Positions 46,257-57,913 of a stretch of 64,000 nt of DNA are shown piece by piece; position 1 is the stretch's first letter; each line of letters opens with the position of its first letter. The notes under the pieces are model-generated. The model worked only from the letters and a program-made list of their open reading frames with translations. It had not been told where the DNA came from and ran no database searches. Origin of the DNA: Geosiphon pyriformis (taxonomy: Eukaryota > Glomeromycota > Glomeromycetes > Archaeosporales > Geosiphonaceae); contig JAAOMT010000070.1 of NCBI GenBank assembly GCA_016748015.1, positions 118,023 through 182,022 on the forward strand, read 5' to 3'. Both the position numbers and the translations under genes were made by a program.

Positions 46257-47348
46257 TGTTATGGGTAAACTTGGTGGGTATGGGAAATGGTAACATTTGG
46301 TGCTTTCAATTATTGATGATGCATCTTCCACATAATTCTGTTGGCTTAGTCTTGATTATCAGTCTCTGAAGGTCTATTCCTGGATGTGAATTTTACCCAT
46401 TGAGTTTTTTGGTTATAAGACACAGAGTTTGTCTTTCATTGATTGCAATGTTTTTCGTAAATGTGAGCTTTCTTTTCCAAGCTAACGAGCACAGTCATTA
46501 GGGTCTGGCATTGTCTTTTCGCCCTTCTAGTAAGCTAACAAGATAATGTTAATATCCAAAACTTAGGGGAAGCTTCTCTCTTTTACCAGGCTATCACGAA
46601 GTCTATTCCTAGACAATCAATTTTACTATGTTGCCACTCCACAAAAAATAAGACAGAAAAAGAAAGAAAAAGAAAAAGAAAAGAAAAGAAAAGAGAAAAA
46701 AGATAAATTAGTATTGTCAATCACCATGATCAAGAGCAATTGGTCTAAATCATTAATAGGTTCGAAGTGGTTATGCTAAGAGCATCTGTTCTAGAACAGA
46801 GGTATGAGACAAGGGTTAATTCACATAAATTCCACGAAGTTCGAGAACATGAATTTGTGATTCTGATTTCTTTTAATAATTGGTTTATTTCAGGAGATGA
46901 AATAGAGAAGATAATAAAGGATGAAGGAGTATGAATATTTTAATTTCTGGTTTAGAGGTTTGTATCTATTTTTTCTTCCCTGTTTTTTCTTACTTCTACA
47001 ACTACTTGCTTTTATACATTCTTTTGGTTTTACAGGATTGTTTTCAATTGTCTTGTTATCGCTAGCTATTGCTTTATTGTTTCTGTTATTGCTTTGTTTT
47101 TCTATGTTATCGCTAGTTATCCTATGTTATAACATGTTATTTGACGTTATTACATGTTATTCTGTGTTATCTTGCGTTATAACACATTATCCTACATTAT
47201 TGTATGTTATTCTGTGTTATCTTGCATTATAACACATTATCCAATGTTATAACATGTTATCCAACATTATTGCGCGTTATTCTGTGTTATGTCACATTTT
47301 GGTCACATTTCTTCATAACTTTGGATCAGTTTTTCTACTTGGGTAACA
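46257..47348 (-). repeat. 5' LTR of element B
   Basis: 1,092 bp, matching the 3' LTR base for base in length. The YRTTAT array recurs at about 47095-47290 with a different mix of TG, CA and CG at the same positions. Confidence 0.93.
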
Positions 47349-47352
47349 GCAT

Positions 47353-47990
47353 GTTCCCTCTCTCCCAAGAATGTTGTTCCACATTCCTTCATCGAGGAGA
47401 GTTTTCCCACAAGCTAAACATAGTGTATTATTCCATTTTTCCACTCATTTTGGTCTTCCAAAGTGTTCGACAAGGCATGCATGGCAATAAAACTTAGTTG
47501 CCATCTGGTATTCCTCATCATCACCACAGCATGTGCCCATTGACAACAATTTTTTGCTGTAATTGACACATATGAGCTTTGGTCGGCAATAGCTCAATAA
47601 TTGTGGTGGTGTATCTATATAAGGAGTGTAACTGGCAGTTGGTAGTGGCTTCTCTTCCTTCACTTTTCCTTTTCCTTTTTCTCTCTTATCTCATTTCCAA
47701 CTTGGTAATTCTTCTAAGTCATGGTCAGTGTCCCAGGTTTGGTCGGCATTCCAGGTAAGTTTTGTTCTCTTCTGTTTTCCTTTGCCATTGTCGTCCCATG
47801 AGAGTATTGGCAGCAGCTTGTTGTGTTCTTTATCAGCCCATGAGACTTGATACACTTCCCAGATAGGTTTTGGTTTTTCTTCTTCGAAGTCAATTAATGG
47901 TGCTGTGGTGTTGGTAGCTTTGAAGTGACCACATGTTGCTGGTACTCAGGTGTGTTGACCATTTTGGCTGAGTACTAATTCTTGAATTAT
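47353..47990 (-). pseudogene. Element A pol: protease tail and zinc cassette, first half
   Basis: Runs from the protease tail through charged linker sequence (SWADKEHNKLLPILSWDD-like) to LICVNYSKKLLSMGTCCGDD, FYCHACLVEHFGRPK and CLACGKTLLDEGMWNN, then stops at the B insertion in the middle of a Cys-containing loop. One Cys of the first pair is Tyr here (CVNY), Cys in B. Confidence 0.72.
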
Positions 47991-48482
47991 CTAATCAAGC
48001 ACGGCATTGGTTTTGGATAGCCAGTCATTACCAACTAAAGCTTGGTATTGGATGGTTTTCATCACCAGAACTTTGATGAGTATTATGATGTCATTGACTT
48101 TAATTAGAAAGTCATTGATTTTGCCAATTGGGATTTTGGTGGTTCCATCCGCAGTGATAATTCTGGCACTGACAGTGCGATCAACTTGGCAACCTAATTG
48201 ATCCATGAGTTGTTGTGTGATAATGCTGTCTGCTGAACCACTGTCAAGAATCAATTTGATGGAGTGGCCATTGACTTTGGCATCAGTATACATGGCAGTA
48301 ATCGGTTTTTTTTCAAGTGCAGCTCCATTAAATAATGGTGCATTTGATGGTTTTTTGAGTTCAAATGGAAAGATGGCATTCAGAGATTCATTTTCAGTAA
48401 TTGTAGCAGGTAGAATATTATTGGTAAGTGGTTGTTGTTGTTTGATTCCCTGATTGCTAAATGTGGCGTCTTCTGGAGTCAC
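47991..48482 (-). pseudogene. Retropepsin of element A
   Basis: Aspartic protease domain with an intact active site LILDSGSADSIIT, then CQVDRTVSARIITADGTTKI and VLVMKTIQYQALVGNDWLS. Lies between gag and the zinc cassette. This domain itself has no stop. Confidence 0.87.
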
Positions 48483-48540
48483 TAGGAGGCTTAAATAGTA
48501 TTGGAAATTCAGGTTTTGGGTAAGACCAGTGCCCGAATTC

Positions 48541-50741
48541 TACTGATGAGATCCTGATTGTTGGTGGGAAGAGCTGGGAATTGGTTGATATACAACTATT
48601 GCCAATCTCCAGTTTTGGGTAATCCTCAATCTTGGGTTTCCTGATGTCATTTGAGCTGGGTTTGCTGGTGGTATTTGAATGGTAAGTGTTTGATAGATTG
48701 CTGGTGGCTGTAGTTGATATATTACTTGTGGCTGCGCCTGATAAATTGCTTGTGGCTGCAGTTGATAAACTAGAGTTTGATAAACTGGTGGTTGATAAAT
48801 TGGTTGGTACATCATAGGCAGGTAAGTGGATTGGTATTGGTCTTGATTTGGTTGATGGTTCGGAGTCTGAAACCAGCGATTGGGGTTTCTATATTGATTT
48901 CCCAATCATGAATTGCTATAAGTATGGCAGTTGGCTTTGATGTGCCCTTGTTTACCATAGTTGTGACAGATGCGCGTCTCTGGCTGCCATGACTGATTGG
49001 ATGACAACAATGGATGTGACTGATTTTGGAAACAATTCGCGTTTCCCTGATTATTATGCCATTGAGAAGACTGATAAATTGTGTGATTGTCAGTTAAATA
49101 TTCCTCTAATTTCTGATTAATTGAATCACTGAATTGCTTTAATTTGAAATCCAATTCAGATGATCTATTCATTGCTAGATTCACAGCTTGAGCATAATTA
49201 GTTTTTAGTTCAGCTGTTTCAAAATCCCTAGCATAGATAACTGCAGTTGAAAAGTCTACTGGATACATTGGATGTATTTGTTGTAGGATGCTACTGTGCA
49301 ATCCTCTAATAAATTGATTTAAAATCTGTGGCACTATGAAATAGTCGGCTTGGATGGCTTGTATTTGGTGTAGATTTCTATGAAAGCATCCCAAGTAAGT
49401 AGTGACTACTTTAGTGTTTCCTTGTTTGATAGTTGTAAAGATGTTGGTTAATTTGTTGATACTATTATTGTTACTAAAGTACCACAAGAATTCAGTTTTG
49501 AATCCATTAAAATTTTGGGGTTTGATAGCAAGGCTTTGATACCATGCATCAGTAGTATTCTGGAGAAAATAAGGGATCACTTGTATTGCTCTAGCATTAT
49601 CCCAATTATTGGCTGTAATGGCTTTGGCTACGTCATTTAACCAGACTTGGGCATTATCTTCTTCACCATTGAATTTGTCAAGTTTTGCAATGAGTGCATA
49701 AGCCATTTGTTATTGCTGTGGTAGTAGAAGTTGTTGTTGTTGTTGTTGTTGTTGAGGCGGTACTGGTGGCAGTTGTTGATTTTGTTGGTTCGGTGGTTGA
49801 ATGGGCTGGCCAATTGGTTCAATGGATAGTTGATTGATAACAATAACTGGAGATAAGTATTGATTAATTACTTTAGGGTTTAGATTGTTCTGATTTGGTG
49901 AGATTTGAATATTTGGAGTGTTGTTTTCATGATTGTCCAAATTTGGCTGGGTTTAAAAGTTTGGAGTTTCAATTTTTAGGTTTTTTAGAATCGGGTTTTG
50001 ACAAGTAAATTCTTGATCCTTAGATTCTTCTTCCTCTTCTACTTTTTGTTCTCCTTCCGATTCAGTAATTTCCCAAGAACTCATGATTCCAAAATTCGGT
50101 TGAGGTGGCAGTGATCAAAATTCTTCAAAATACTCACCATATAGTCTTAGTAAATCTTTTTTTCTTTGTTTACTTTGGAATAAGAAATGTCCAAATGCTA
50201 ATGTCGCATTTGATGTGAATGTGTCTGTTGATGATATATTGATGGCACTTCCAGGGGTATAGTGGTAGGATGGGTTGTTTGGAAACTCAATTCTAGTTTT
50301 CTTCCAAGTGAGTGGTTGTATCCTTTGAGGTGTTACTGTTGGTGTTTGTAGTTTTCCTTTGTCTTTACTTGTGTAAGTAATTGGGTATCTTTGCTGTGTG
50401 TGATGTTCAATTTCTTTGTTGATCTTAGTGATGATGAATGCGAAATTATGATTTGTGGGTAGGCTGGTGTTTTGAATTAATTTGTTGTAAAAAGTTTCTC
50501 TCACTGATTCAATATTTACAGATGTTCTCAACAAATAGGCAATCCTTTCGTTGACATAGAAATTAAAAGCTGATTCTGCTGATATGTGATTATGGGTTAA
50601 TCCCAAATGTTGACAGTAATGTTGAAATAAAGATTTCACAAATTTTAGATGGTTTGTTCCAATGTTTTCTGATTCTGCTACTTTTGGATGGGGTTGTTGG
50701 TGCTGGTTCTCTGTAGAATTATATCTTACAGGGAGCACCAA
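48541..50741 (-). pseudogene. gag of element A
   Basis: One reading frame broken by stops: 50115-50741 (LPVRYNSTENQ onward), a Pro/Gln-rich spacer at 49710-49940, capsid at 48906-49706 (KLDKFNGEEDNAQVWLNDVA, WYQSLAIKPQNFNGFK), a zinc knuckle CHNYGKQGHIKANC whose second Cys is Tyr, and a Gln/Tyr/Pro repeat tail at 48540-48905. No ATG opens the first piece; the frame begins inside the primer-binding site. A TGA before SLPP (near 50112) recurs at the same codon in element C. Confidence 0.82.
50723..50740 (-). promoter_or_regulatory. Primer-binding site of element A
   Basis: The minus strand reads TGGTGCTCCCTGTAAGAT two bases after the 5' LTR. The complement ends ACAGGGAGCACCA, as a tRNA 3' end with CCA should. 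In element C the adjoining CTCAC would pair as a T-stem strand. I cannot name the tRNA. Confidence 0.7.
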
Positions 50742-50742
50742 A

Positions 50743-51574
50743 TATTACAAATGATTTCTTGGGGTCTCAAATCAAATAACAAATCTGTAACTTGGTGTTA
50801 AAAGTTATTTGTGTGGATGTTAATAATCTGAAGGTTTCGGTTTGAGTTCTTTGTATAATAGATAGAGATTCACTAGTTGTTTTATCTGTAGCTTCCCAGA
50901 ATTGCAATTCTGTTAATTCTTCTCTCAGTGTGATGGCCAGCAATCCTTTGGTAAGTATTTTATATCTTCTGTACATGTTCTACCCTCTTGCAGGGGTTTT
51001 TTACCAGGCAATTCTTCATGTCAGTAATCTAACACTTTATTCAACCAATCAGTGCACAACAATAAAATCAAAAATAAAAATAAAGAAAAGAAATAAAAGA
51101 AAATAATAAATAAGCCAAGGCAGTTTTGCAAGTTAGTATCCTGTCAATAGCCATAATCAAGAGCTATTGTTTCAGTGTGTTTAAGTATCAATTACTATCA
51201 ACATGAAGTATTAATAGTGGAATTAGGTTTAAGATACCAAATAGTTATTTATTGTGTTTGGAAGGTTGTCTAGATAAAATCTAAACTAAGAGGTCTGTCT
51301 TTTTAGCTTTTAATCTTACTGTTATATATACATAATTGAGATTTCTCAATTCCTCAATTTTTCACAACAGAAATCTTGAAATTTCTGAAATCCTGCAATT
51401 TTTTTAAGAGGAATCCTGAAATTCTGGAATCCTGCGATTCCTTGTGAGAATCCTGTAATTCCTGAAATTTTGCAATTCCTGAGAAGAATCCTGGAATTTC
51501 ACATTTTACTATGTCTATTTCTGATTGGTTAATAACTATGTTAATATATATTCCCTATATTTCTATGAGTAACA
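50743..51574 (-). repeat. 5' LTR of element A
   Basis: 832 bp. Ends TATTAC...GAGTAACA. The outer right end keeps the CA terminus that has decayed in the other LTR. Differences from 31229-32059 are mainly transitions. Confidence 0.9.
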
Positions 51575-53331
51575 TTGGTTAAAAATAGTATTAAAAAATT
51601 TTTTTTTAATTAATCAAAAAAATATTTTAATACTATTTTTTTTACTAATAAGTAAAAACAACATTAATATTAAAAAAAAATTCAAATATAAACAATAATA
51701 TAAAATTATAAACCAACAGATTTTAACTTAATAAAAACAATTTTACCAAAAATATTCAAGATATTTTTATTATTATTAAGAATATTATTAAAAAAAATAT
51801 TATAAAAAAAAATAAAAAATTAATAAAAATTACAAAAAATTTTGTAATTTTAAAAGTAAAAATAAATAAATAAAATGGTAAGCTTAATTTATACAATAAT
51901 ATTTAAAAAAATTTAACTTAAAAAAACTATGTAAAAACTTAAATACAATCTTAATATAAATTAATTTAATTTTATTATTATTATTATTAAATATTAAAAT
52001 AAAAATTACTTATTTAGCAAAATTTTGATTATTAATAATTGTTTTCTAAATACTATTAAAAACAATAATACTAAAAAACAAAAAAAAATTGATTTAATTT
52101 TAATTTAAATAATTTAAGTCTTAAAATTAAATAACTTAATAAATTAATTAATTAAAAACATATATAAAAACTTATTTTATTTTGCTTTTAAAATTAGTAA
52201 AAATTGATTAAAAATTAATATAATAAATAATACAATTAAAAATTGATTAAAATTAGTTTAAATAAACATATTATTATTGCTATTATTTAGAATAAAAAAG
52301 AAATTATTTTTTACAATTAAATTTAAATTAAGTATTATAAATAGTACAATTACTATAGAATTAATATAATTATTAAAAAAACTAAATAAAATTAATATCT
52401 TATTTAAAAAAACACTTTTACAAAATATTATTAACAATTGTAAATATATGATTAATAAAAATATTATTAATTATTTTAAAAAATAAAAGATTACAATCTT
52501 TTTATTTTTTGTTTTTATTAAATTAATAAATAATAGTTTTATTTTAATAATAATAAATATAAGTAATTATAATTATATAAATTTATTTTATATTATAAAA
52601 AATAAATAAAATTTTTATTTATGTTTGTTTTTAGACAAAAATTAATTTATTATTATGTTTTTCAAATTTTATTTAAAACATAAAAACAAAATAAATTTTA
52701 AATATTTAATTTAAAAAAATAAAAAATATTTTTTATAAGTAATATAATAAAAAAATATTAAAATTAGAATTAATTTTTTTTAATAAAATTATATTACATA
52801 AAAATAAAAAAATTTTAAAACATAAAAAAGCATTATAAAAATATAATAAAAAGTTGGTTTAATAAAAATTAATACTTTTTTTAATTTATAAAAAAATTAT
52901 ATATATAACTAAATTATATTAAATTTATATCTTATATTAATATTATTTAAATTATTAATATTTTTATTTTATTTATTTTATTTTTATTAATATTTTACAA
53001 TTAAGACTTAAATATTACCTAACACAATACATCAAACTAAGTAATTTAAACTAGACACAAATTATATACTTTCTATATATGATCAATTACTTAAACTAAT
53101 CAAAGCAATACTATAAATATATCTTAACAGACACTGTACTATTAATACCAGAAAAAAAACTATAAGATTTATGAAAACCAAAACTAACCTTATGTGCTTT
53201 TACAATCAAGTAATCTAAAAATATTATTAGAAAACAATAAAAAAAAACCTATAGATCTTTGAAAGCACTAAATTATCACTTATAATCAAATTTTTTATTC
53301 TTATAATTGCTTTAAACCTAGTTCTTATTAC
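51575..53331. repeat. A+T desert between elements A and C, with decayed repeat copy 2 (3' part)
   Basis: About 51575-52280 continues the desert repeat left of A and aligns with about 7880-8560: an AATTTTTTTTTAATTAA core near 51597, TAAATACTATTAAAAACAAT near 52048, and GTAAAAATTGATTAAAAATTAA near 52197. From about 53000 to 53331 the composition is less extreme but no gene is seen. Confidence 0.55.
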
Positions 53332-54111
53332 TGTTACTCATAAAATATAGGAAGTATATTAGCATATAAATTAACCAATCAGAAGTAGTCATAGTAAATA
53401 TGAAATTCCAGAATTCTTCTTAAAAAAAATTGCAGAATTCCAGAAATTTCAGGATTTTTGTGTAAGAAATTGAGGAATTGAAGAATCTCAATTATGTATA
53501 TATAGCAGTAGTATTAGAAAGAGAAAAGGCAGAATTCTTAGTTAAAGACCTCTCAGTTTAGATTTAATCTAAGTGACCTTTCAATTCTCTATTATCAATA
53601 AATAATTATTTTCTATCTCAAATCTACTCTCTACTATTAACATTTCATGTTGATAATAATTGATACTTAACCACACTGGAACAATAACTCTTGATTACAG
53701 CTATTGATAGAATACTAATTATTATTGCCTTGGCTTATTTCTTATTCCTTTTATTTTATTTTTTTTCTTTTGTTGTTATTTACTAATTGATTAAAAGAAA
53801 AGCACTAAGATACAAACATCATAGGAACTGGTAAAAGACCTGTGAAACAAGAGTAAAACACTTATAGATTTGAGAATAGCTTACTAGAAGGATTACCAAC
53901 CACCATGCTGAGAAAGAAATTCGATGGAATTGTGATTTCAAGAGGCTACTGAAACAATTATTGAATCTCTGTTCATTATACAAAAAACTCAACCAAAACC
54001 TTCAGATACAAACAACTTTCAAATTACTAACATCCTTATTGTAAATAGCTTCTGAGTACCAAATTACAGGTTTTGTTATTTGATTTGAGACCCCAAATAT
54101 CACCTGTAATA
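53332..54111 (+). repeat. 5' LTR of element C
   Basis: Begins TGTTACTCATAAAATATAGG and ends CACCTGTAATA, the reverse complement of the element A LTR with more change (780 against about 831 bp). Confidence 0.85.
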
Positions 54112-54113
54112 TT

Positions 54114-54131
54114 TGATGCTTCCTGTGAGAT
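54114..54131 (+). promoter_or_regulatory. Primer-binding site of element C overlapping a gag ATG
   Basis: TGATGCTTCCTGTGAGAT follows the LTR after the same TT spacer as in A and B. Here the site contains ATG in frame with gag (MLPVRYNPTENQ); in A the same codon is GTG. Confidence 0.6.
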
Positions 54132-56290
54132 ATAATCCTACAGAGAACCAGCACCAACTACACCCATCTAAAAGTGGCAAAATCAGAAAAAATAGGAACA
54201 AACCATTTAGGATTCACGAAATCCTTATTTTAATACTACTGTCAACATTTGGAATTAAACCACAATCACATATCAGTGGAATCAGCCTTCAATTTCTATG
54301 TCAATAAAAAAATTGCCTATCTGTTAGGAACATCAGTAAATACCGAGTCAACAAGGGAAACTTTTTACAATGAATTAATTTAAAACACTAGCCTACCAAC
54401 AAATTCTAATTTTGCATCTATCATCACTAAAATTAATAAAGAAATTGAATATCACATCCAACAAAGATACCCAATTACATATGTCAGTAAAGGAAAAAAA
54501 AAACTGCAAATACCAGCAGTAACACTCCAAAAAATACAACCACCTACTTGGAAGAAAACCAGAGTCAAGTCACCAAACAACCCATCATATCACTATACAT
54601 CTGGAAGTACTATCAACATCTCATCAATAGGCGTGTTTACATCAAACATGACATCCACATTTGGATGACTTCCATTTTAAAGTAAACAAAAGAAAGCAGA
54701 ATTACTAGGAACTTACAGCAATTATTTTGAAAGATTTAAATTGCAATCAACCATCCCATCAGGATACTGATCACTGCCACCTTTACCAGATTTTGAAACA
54801 GCTAACCCATGGGAAGTAACGGAATTAGAAGAGGAGAAAGAAAAAGAAGCCAAAGATCAGGAATTTACTTACTAGAACCCAATTTCAGAAAACTTGGACA
54901 TTGAAACCCCAAACTTTCAGACTCAACAAGATCCAAATTTAAAAAATCTGGAAGTCAAAACTCCAAATTTTCAAACCCTGCAAAATCAGAACAATTGAAA
55001 CTCTGACAATAATAATCAACAACACTTACCTCCAGTAATCATCATCAACTCACTACCAGTTGCTTTACAACAACAACCACTGCCACAATCTCAAATTCAA
55101 TTATCACTTCAACCACCACAGCAAATAAACATGGATCCAATGACCTACACTCCAATAGCAAAACTTGAAAAATTCACAGAAGAAGAAGATAATACACAAA
55201 TATGGCTCAATAATATTGAAAAAACCATTATTACCAATGGATGGAATAATGCCAGAGCACTCCAAGCCATTCTCTATTTCTTACAAGATACCACTAACTC
55301 GTGGTATTAAAGTTTAGCCACCAAACTTCAAATATTCTAGGAATTTAAAGTTGCATTCTTGGGATATTTTAGTAATAATAACAATATTAATTGTCTAGCC
55401 AACACCTTTACCACAATTAAACAAGGAGAAACTGAAGCAGTTACCACTTACTTGGAACATTTCTATAGAAATTTGCACCAAATTCAAGCAATTCAAGCTA
55501 ACTATTTTACAGTGCCACAGATTCTAAACCAGTTCATCTGTGGGCTGTGCAGTAGCATCTTCCAATGCATATGCCTAATGCATTCACAAACTCTTCAAAA
55601 TGCAGTCACCAATGCATGAGATTTTGAATTCGCCAAACTCAAAGCTAACCATGCTCAAGCTGTCAATCTAGTGATGAACAGATCATCTGAATTAAATTCT
55701 AAGCTGAAACAATTTAGTGATTCTATTGACAAAAAATTAGAGAGATACTTAGCTAACAATCAGGCAGTTTATCAACCTCCACAGTAACACAATAATCAAG
55801 AAAACGTGAATTTTTCCCAGAATTAGTCACATCTATTATCCTTTACCAATTAACAGTGGTAACTGGAGATGTGTGTTTGCCACTACTGTGGTAAACAAGA
55901 ACATTTAAGAATTGATTACAGGTTAAAGATAGAAAACCAACAATCAGGAAATCAATATTGAAACCCTAATCACCAGTTTCAAACTCCAAAATATCAACCC
56001 AATCCAGAAATATATCAATCAAATTACCTACCAGTGATGCAGCAGCAAATTTATCAACCACCAATTTATCAGTCAACAACACCTGTTATTTATCAACTGC
56101 AGTTCCAACTCATTTATCAGCTACAGTCTCAAGTAATTTATTAGTCCTAACAAATTTAATTACCACCACAGACCTTACTTCAAAATAGAACCCAAAGGCC
56201 AAAACTGACACAACAAAGCTGAAAATTATCAATGGTAGTCTATCAACTGATTTTCAGTTTCTTCATACAATTATCAAGATCTTGACAATG
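54114..56290 (+). pseudogene. gag of element C
   Basis: Starts MLPVRYNPTENQ and is recognisable through TGA before SLPP (about 54770), capsid KLEKFTEEEDNTQIWLNNIE (about 55160) and TTIKQGETEAVTTYLEHFYR (about 55410-55470). It ends in a degraded knuckle CHYCGKQEHLRIDY (about 55878-55920). Many TAA/TAG/TGA stops. Confidence 0.78.
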
Positions 56291-56294
56291 GAAT

Positions 56295-56704
56295 TTGGAC
56301 ACTAAGTACACCCAAAACCCGAATTTCCAGAACTATTTAAGTCTCCTGGTCACTCCAGAAGATGCCATATCCAACAAATCAGAAGCCAACCAAAAACCAC
56401 TTACCAACAATATCCCGCCAGCAATCATTACAGAAGACAAATCACTTATTACTATTTTCTTTTTTGAATTTGAAAAACCAGTTGAAATGCTACTATTCAG
56501 TGGAGCTGCTCTAGAATCAAAACTCATCACTGTGATATATACAGATGCTTAAGTTGATAGGCAGCACATAAAACTGATCCTAAACAGTGGATCAGCTAGT
56601 AGTATCATCACAAAACAACTTATGGACTAATTAGGTTGTCAAGTTGATCATGCTGTAAGTGCCAGAATCATAATAGCTGATGGAGCAACCAAAACTCCAA
56701 TCAG
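56295..56704 (+). pseudogene. Retropepsin of element C, first part
   Basis: VTPEDAISNKSEANQKP then LILNSGSASSIIT: the catalytic Asp is Asn. It breaks off after TKTPIS at the solo LTR and resumes at 57645 with IGKIDDLPIEI. Confidence 0.82.
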
Positions 56705-57644
56705 TGTTACCAGATGAAATTAGAGATATTATTTAGCATGAAATTATCTTTATAATTTCTATTATTAATTAGCATATATTATCATTTCAAATTATCACTT
56801 ATTACATTAGCAAAATGTCCAAAACTATCATTTAATTAATAACCCAATTTGTACATAACACAAATGTAATCTAATTGCAATGATCAATCATGTAATACCC
56901 CGAAATATGTAACATTCAAAAGTTTGCCAAAATTTGTAGAAATTTGCCAAAATAATTGATAGTTTGCCGAAATGTATCTTTAGTTCAACGAAATTGTAGA
57001 AAAGAGCAAAGTTCAAGTTCATGGAATAATGTTACAATAAGTTGTATAAAAGAAGAGCTTCTCTCTTTGAGAAAATATATCTTACTTTAGATTTATCTCT
57101 TAAAACCATTCCTATATACACAAAAAAAAATAAATATCAAATAAATTCAAAAAACCAAATTCTTTAATTATTGTACTTGAAAAATCCCCAAAACCCAACT
57201 AACATTTCGAAATTGATTAGCTACCAATTTTAGTAAACTGTTAGTGACTCCAGACCTGAATAGAAAACGTTTCCCTTGATAAAATCCTATTTCTTTTATT
57301 TTTCTTTTATTTTTCTTTTCTGTCTTATTACAATCATTAGGGTAGCCTACAGACAAGATTCCTGTAGAAGAGTTGACTTTTATAGCAAAGTAACTATACA
57401 TTTTTAGTGAGCTTCCAGATGAGCAATTCCTGGGAAAGAGTTGACGTTTGCTACAATGTAACTACACGAAGCAACTGGTATGGAATTGGCCATTCTACTT
57501 ATAAGCCCAGCAGTTCAAATTATAGAAGATAATTTGAAGATAAAATTCAGTTATCAGAGGTTCAAACACTTTCCATAGTCATGAATTAACAGCACTACAA
57601 CAAACATACAAGAGCTAAGAAGAGATCAAAAACCTCTGGTAACA
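56705..57644 (+). repeat. Solo LTR of family D inside element C protease
   Basis: 940 bp, TGTTACCAGATG...CTCTGGTAACA, flanked by TCAG (56701-56704) and TCGG (57645-57648), a 4-bp duplication with one CpG-type transition. Deleting it with one copy rejoins protease codons (TKTPI-GKIDD). It is the reverse complement of the LTR at 60774-61755 and no internal region accompanies it. Confidence 0.88.
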
Positions 57645-57913
57645 TCGGCAAGATAGATGACTTACCTATTGAAATCAATAGCATTATTGTACTTATCAAA
57701 GTTCTTGTAATGAAAGCAACCCAGTACCAAGCACTTGTTGGTAATGACTGGCTGTACAAAACTAACGTGACACTCGACTGGACCATGCAGGAATTACAAC
57801 TTAGCCAGAACAGTCAACACACATGTGTACCAGCCATGTGTGACCATTTCAAGACTACCACCCCACCAGCACCACTGATTGAATTCGAGGAAAAAAAAGA
57901 GAAACCTACTTGA
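57645..57913 (+). pseudogene. Retropepsin of element C, second part
   Basis: Continues the protease after the solo LTR: IGKIDDLPIEINSIIV, VLVMKATQYQALVGNDWLYK, then a linker ending APLIEFEEKKEKPT and TGA. Confidence 0.8.

Larger units (their letters stand above)
37107..47348 (-). mobile_element. LTR retrotransposon B, nested in element A
   Basis: 10,242 bp with two LTRs of exactly 1,092 bp (37107-38198 and 46257-47348), TGTTA...TAACA ends and a perfect 4-bp duplication GCAT (37103-37106 and 47349-47352). Removing the element and one GCAT rejoins A's zinc-ribbon codons (GTC/CNETC) in frame. Coding order matches A. Numerous stops, mostly TGA, and a damaged protease (NNR for DSG) and RT (YLDN) show it is dead. 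Confidence 0.93.
31229..51574 (-). mobile_element. LTR retrotransposon A (Ty3-like, dUTPase-bearing), interrupted by element B
   Basis: Complete but dead element of about 10.1 kb excluding the insert. LTRs are 31229-32059 (3') and 50743-51574 (5'), within 1 bp of the same length. They are flanked by a 4-bp duplication, TTAG at 31225-31228 and TTGG at 51575-51578, which differ by one transition. Reading leftward the order is 5' LTR, two-base spacer, primer-binding site, gag, retropepsin, zinc-ribbon cassette (split by B), dUTPase, RT, RNase H, integrase, ORF3, polypurine tract, 3' LTR. RT-RH-IN order is that of Ty3/Metaviridae. Several stop codons and a YLND RT active site make it non-autonomous. 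Confidence 0.9.
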
